A DNA stretch of 64,000 nt from Phlegmacium glaucopus (taxonomy: Eukaryota; Basidiomycota; Agaricomycetes; Agaricales; Cortinariaceae): NCBI GenBank assembly GCA_015039465.1, contig MU130361.1, forward strand, positions 369,651-433,650, written 5' to 3'. Of the stretch, positions 59,330 to 64,000 are shown piece after piece. The notes under the pieces are model-generated. The model was not told the origin of the DNA. It saw nothing but the letters and a program-made list of their open reading frames with translations, and did no database searches. Every line of letters begins with the position of its first letter. Positions within the stretch are counted from its first letter, which is position 1. A program made the position numbers and the translations under genes.

Positions 59330-61528
59330 ATGGAAGTCCTACAGGCCCGTATTGATTCTTTCAAGAAGCCAAAGAGAGTCAAGAACCCGAATAAACCATC
59401 TTCAACCACCACTTTAAGGTGGCCTCACCCGCTTGATTTTAAAGCCAACCCAGAAACCTTGGCCGATGCAGGTTTCTTCTACGATCCCAGTTACGACGAC
59501 CCCGACAATGTTACCTGCTATGTTTGCGATAAGGAGTTAGGAGGTTGGGAAGTGGATGACGATCCTCATGCTATTCATTGGAAAAAACGCGGGCAAACAT
59601 GCTGCTGGGCAACTGTTCGATGTGGCTTGCTGAATGATATAGATAAGTCGGGCAGGTAAGTCGCGAATGCGATTGATTAGACCCCCACTCCACAACTTCC
59701 AGATTTGTATTTACCGATAAGACACGAATGCCTACTCATAAATCAATGGAGAAAGCAAGATTCGATACATTCGATGTCGGCAACGGGTGGATACACGACC
59801 AAGTGAAAAATCACGGTGCCAACTCGAAAATGGTGCGCCTCAAAGCTTGGGTTGGGTCTCCTTTTTCACATTCCTTCAGATGGCACGCGCAGGTTTCGTT
59901 TATACACCACAACGAAGTAATGATGATCTCGTTACTTGTTTGTACTGCGAGACTTCTCTAAGTGGTTGGGATGCAAATGATGACCCAATGTACGCGCTGT
60001 TCTTATTCGATAGCGTACGGGCCCGCTCACTTTTTTTGCTCCCTTCAGGGAGGAACATCGCAGACGAGAAAATAAATCAGATTTTTCGTGTCCTTTCTTT
60101 TCTGTGTCCATCTCTGAGCCTGCCCCTACCAATAAGGCTGGATCACGGTCCCAGTCTACAAAACCCCCTTCAAAGTCACAGTCGAAACCTCCAACCCGAT
60201 CCGCATCAAAGTCTAAACACCAAGATATTCTTTTGCCGACTAAGACCCATGACGGGGATCCCGACAACGATTCAGATTCCACAGCTGCTGCTAAGGCGAC
60301 TCCCAAGACACCACGAAAGGGGCGCTCGACATCTGGTGCTAGAAAGTCATCTACGAGGACTCCTCAAAGCAAGACCAGAAGTTCAAGTAAGTCTAGTTTG
60401 AAGAATGTTGCCAAAGTAGACGAAGACATAGACCCGCTCCTTGCTGAGCCATCCGTCAAAAAGAAAGCCAGACCAAGATCAAAGTCGGTTGCAAGGTCCG
60501 AACCCGAGCAAACCAATGACGAAGGCGAAATCCATAAGAAACCGTTGCGTTCGAGATCAAAAGCAGAAGCTGGTGAAGACAGTGAAGACGTACCAATGAA
60601 GACATCACGCTCCAAGGCCAAAGCATCGGCAGACGATGAAGTTCCACCCAAGCCCTCTCGAACGAGGTCTAAGATCAAGGTTATAGCATCTGAACAGGCG
60701 CAAGAGCCTGCAATTGTTGTCAAACCCAGATCGACCTCAAGACCGGCCTCGAAATCGAAATCCAAAGCACCTCCTGAACCGTCTGAGCCCGACGCTGCGA
60801 CAACAGCCCCAAAGAAGGCTTCAGCAGAGTCGAAGCATCAATCTCAACCTGTGGAAGAAGAGGATGAGGCATTACTCGAAGCGACAGAGAAAAATAAACT
60901 TGAAAGACCGAAAAAAATCGCTACAGCCGCAAAACAGGAAACAAAGGTCGTCGAGATTTCGAGCGATGAAGAGCCCGAAAACGGGGTCAAACCTGCAGCT
61001 CAATCTGGCAAAGAAAATACCCAGAGGTCCACGACATCTCACGTCACCTCGCAGGCTCAGCCCGACCATGAAGCGAGGATTGTATTTTTGCAAAGTAGGA
61101 AACCAAAGAGATCATTGACGGTCGAGATTGTCCAACCCATCAAGCCGGGACGGCCTTCCGTTCCGACGATTTCGCCTATTCGGGATACAGTGGGCGCTAT
61201 CGAACCCGAAACGGATAATCACGTGTATCCCGCTCCTTCAACACCCCAACGTCCCTTAACACAAACCCCGCCAAAGGACCTTACCCCTCCCCCAAAGACG
61301 GTGTCTGCATCAACAGCGGTTGAACCAACCCTGATCCCCGCACTCTCTAAACTCCCCTTTACCCCATTACATGCACTGACCGAAGCCGAACTTGATATGA
61401 CTGTTGAGGAATGGATCCGATATCAGATGGACGTAGAGTATGACAAATTTCGAAGAGACGGAGAAAGGGAACTGCAGAGATTCCGCAACCAGGGCGAAGA
61501 GGTGAGAAAGGCTATTGAAAGACTTTGA
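59330..61528 (+). CDS. BIR1: BIR-domain chromosomal passenger protein (Bir1/survivin-like), 4 exons, 681 aa
   Basis: Bir1/survivin links the aurora kinase complex to centromeres and the spindle midzone. Exons are 59330-59655, 59703-59832, 59880-59989 and 60049-61528; the sum is 2046 nt and stays in frame. Two BIR zinc domains are present. The first, about residues 5-130, has CYVC, then GWEVDDDPHAIHWKKRGQTC, fitting Cx2Cx16Hx6C. The second, about 131-205, has CLYC, GWDANDDPMEEHRRRENKSDFSC, with the same spacing. Residues about 205-600 are Lys/Ser/Pro-rich and disordered, with many SKS/RSRSK basic patches and an acidic VEISSDEEPE motif that looks like a SUMO-interaction site. A C-terminal helix (ELDMTVEEWIRYQMDVEYDKF) may bind the passenger-complex helical bundle. 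The preceding in-frame codons lack an ATG, fixing the start. Confidence 0.92.
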
Positions 61529-63493
61529 AACCAATACATGGGAACAAGATTGGTTTGTAATTTGTTCTGTCTTGTGGCAATTATCATTATTATTTCTTTC
61601 GATAGTCAATGGTCACCGGTCATCGATCTGATTCAGGTCAGTTGAGAATCAATATTCCGAGTCTGGACTCTCTTCTCACCCCAGCCAAGAACTCTTAGCT
61701 GCCCATGGCCCATCTCCTTTTGCGCCTTCGTTCTTATGATAGATCGAAGGTGGATCGTGCGAGAGGAACGGGGGTTACATGCTACTCGTTTCAGACAGTT
61801 GGGTTTCTACATGGAATTGTCAGACCTTATCAAGGATGTAAACTGAGGTCTCAGAACCTCTCAGAACTGGTCTCTTGAGGACTACTGGCGCCGAAGACAA
61901 CTAATGATTCATCAATCATTGGCTGCATTCTGCTCCCGTCAGGACGTATGTTTGAAGCTTCGGAGACATGCCCGCCTTCCCGCGCATATTCTGCACCCAC
62001 GGGCCAAAGCCGCATGCGGTTGAAGTCAGTGCTGCCTTAATAGATCAAGCGCATTCACGATAGGAAAATCAAAGGCCCAAAGCTAAATACCTTCTTGGAA
62101 ACTTGATCCTGCTGTCGTGCGCTGCCGTTGGTATCAAATGGCTTCATGCCTCTATTTTGTAACGAACGACTGCCTTTAACTCTAACCGAAACCCCTCAGC
62201 CAGAGCCATAGAGGTCTAAAGGATCTGCTTTAGCTTGGTCAGTACAGACGGAATCATCCAGAGCGTTTTGATCGCATTTAGAAGGCGAGATGTTATGTAG
62301 TTTTCACAAACTTCACAGGTTGACAACTTCCATAATCTTCTGAAGAGCGCTAGTAGTTGGCTAGTAGACTCCTCTACAGGACATGTACATCTACAGGTAA
62401 GTAAAATCTAATATGCATATGTCAAAGGTATTAAAATCGTTGGATCTCTCAGTCGGTGCGTAGCTACTTTAGGCTCGAAAGTGGTCACTCGTACATAGGC
62501 TCACTGGCAGGCTTTAAATTAAGCGCTTACCGTTACACTCTTGTTGACCAATCCGTCAGCGTCCGCCTGTGTCAATCTACGTCTCCGTCAGCTTTTCCCT
62601 TGAAGTTGGGTGCTAGAATATATGTTAACTTCATTGCCCAGGTGTTATACCAGTATTTACGTGAGGATGGAAAATCCACGATGTTGATTTTTATTATAGC
62701 CCCTTGACTTCGGCTTCGAGCCGAATTGTATGTAACCTGAAAGATACATTACGACGTCTTGTCTGCCCAACAGAGCAACGTCCCTTACAATGAAACGGCA
62801 GAAAACGATGAATTATGAAAATTTTGATCTGTGTAGGTAAAGGATGCCTTTCAGACAGGTATATGTTTTCTCAGTATTTTGTTTCAATTCGGAGGAGTTT
62901 ACGATTCATTGGAATAATACATATAGCAAGTAGTAATCTCCCGAGAGAGTGGAGAATTGCTTCCGTACATGTGGTACCAGTGATTGCACCTGATTGAACT
63001 CAAATTTTCTTGCCTGCATTTCCGCCGGATTCACAGAACCTTCAAGTTTTTTAACCGAAGCTGATCTAACATAAGTACGAAAATAACGGCTGAGCCAAGT
63101 CACCGGGCCAAGAAATATTCGATGAAATCGCACTCTGGCTTCAAGTGTTTGCGCAGTCACTGGCAGCAATTTACGAAGCTCGTGTTCAAAAGAGCGAAAA
63201 ACGCGGGTTCACACCATTGACTCGTGGAGGATCTGCAACAAATTTTATTATCAACGGTAGTCATGATTGGGGTGCCATTTCGGATGTTGCATTGAGGGAT
63301 CGGAATACATATCGATCACATACAAATTTGATGGTCCAAATTATTGTCTACCAGTATAAATACTTGCATGGTGTTCTCCAGTTTTTCGATACCACCGCAT
63401 AAATTTCAACACTTGGGGGTAAGTGCTATACATATTATCCAAACTGCCGCCGAAGGTCATTCGTTTAAAGTTGCAGTCATTTGGCGGAGGACA
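61529..63493. other. Intergenic region, no gene recognised
   Basis: About 2 kb with only short, motif-free frames on both strands. It may hold the promoter of the downstream F-box gene. No repeat or RNA gene was recognised by eye. Confidence 0.45.
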
Positions 63494-64000
63494 ATGATTC
63501 CTGTCCTTCCCAACGATATCATTCTTGTTATCTTCGGCCATCTACATATTGAAGACATCTTCAATGCAAGACAAGTAAGCCGATGATCAACTGTTTTATT
63601 TTTGTATTCTTGATCAAACGTCTGTAAGGCCTGCTGGGACTTTTATGAGCTCACGAAGTCACGAAGACTCTGGGATCAGCTAGTATACGAACACGTTCTG
63701 AGACATAATATACCCATTCCCGGACTTGCCGGACGAAACATCGATTCGCTGGAAGCTCAGGAGCTAGAAAGAGGCCTCCTTGAAGCGCTGAAGCTTCGCC
63801 GTAACTGGCGCAGTCAATCCCCTGCCGTTGTCAGGCAGACAAACATGCTGAGCATGCCAAATTCCCGGGTTGTCGCCTTGTATTTTATGACGGAGCTAGG
63901 TGATCGATGGCTCGTCTCCCTATCCATGTTGCGTGATAGACGATTCGTTATCCAGTGTTGGGACCTACACGTTTCGCCTCCGAACTGTAGAGCGCAGCGG
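63494..64000 (+). CDS. F-box protein, 5' part (runs off the window)
   Basis: F-box proteins recruit substrates to SCF ubiquitin ligases through Skp1; Agaricomycetes have many. Exon 1 is 63494-63574 and exon 2 starts at 63629 and is open to the window end. The N-terminal F-box is at residues 2-45: LPNDIILVIFGHLHIEDIFNARQVSR, then ACWDFYELTKSRRLWDQL. These fit the LP..(I/L)L..I...L...D......V.R..W pattern. The intron lies exactly at the usual position between the two helices. After that comes YEHVLRHNIPIPG and a segment of about 100 residues ending in IQCWDLHVSPP, possibly the start of a beta-propeller-like C-terminal region. The protein is incomplete here. Confidence 0.82.

Overview
This 64 kb window is nuclear DNA of a filamentous basidiomycete, most likely an Agaricomycete. 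Genes are split by many 45-75 nt GT-AG introns and some exons are only 7 nt. The housekeeping genes have fungal domain architectures, and lineage-expanded BTB/POZ, F-box and Dal5-type MFS families are present. I saw no tRNA, rRNA, CRISPR array, intact transposon or virus-like gene. Exon coordinates were derived by hand from splice sites, reading-frame continuity and remembered family conservation.

Layout. 0.5-1.4 kb: an orphan Pro/Ser-rich protein. 2.0-5.4 kb: RPP40 (RNase P/MRP subunit) and HMG-CoA synthase, both on the minus strand. 7.3-17.4 kb: a rearranged accessory block. It holds a decayed MFS transporter copy, a BTB relic, an intact Baeyer-Villiger-type flavin monooxygenase and an intact Dal5-type MFS transporter. 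19.1-23.1 kb: a REG1-like PP1 regulatory protein. 24.1-25.5 kb: a decayed inverted copy of the monooxygenase. 26.0-29.4 kb: two divergent BTB/POZ genes with a further relic between them. 29.5-35.1 kb: a large pericentrin-like (PACT domain) spindle-pole-body protein. 35.3-36.5 kb: cardiolipin synthase. 36.6-39.1 kb: a second Dal5-type MFS transporter. 39.1-42.7 kb: gene-poor, with a diverged direct repeat. 42.7-45.7 kb: a Uds1-domain septation protein with a coding minisatellite. 46.4-49.5 kb: two tandem FMP52-type oxidoreductases. 50.2-52.4 kb: a YTP1-like membrane protein, divergent from a long-form tRNase Z (52.6-56.1 kb). 56.3-59.2 kb: a WAPL cohesin-release protein, head to head with a two-BIR Bir1/survivin-like protein (59.3-61.5 kb). 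61.5-63.5 kb: no gene seen. 63.5 kb to the end: the 5' part of an F-box gene.

How the genes relate. Several act in cell division: the spindle pole body protein, WAPL, Bir1, the Uds1 protein and possibly the REG1-like PP1 regulator. WAPL and Bir1 share a promoter interval of about 107 bp. Both protein families that cut the ends of pre-tRNA are represented (RPP40 of RNase P for 5' ends, tRNase Z for 3' ends), about 50 kb apart, probably by chance. The monooxygenase and the adjacent MFS transporter could form a small metabolic unit, and decayed copies of both lie nearby. The dynamic features are duplications at different stages of decay (MFS, monooxygenase, BTB, FMP52). I did not find a clearly novel multi-gene system.
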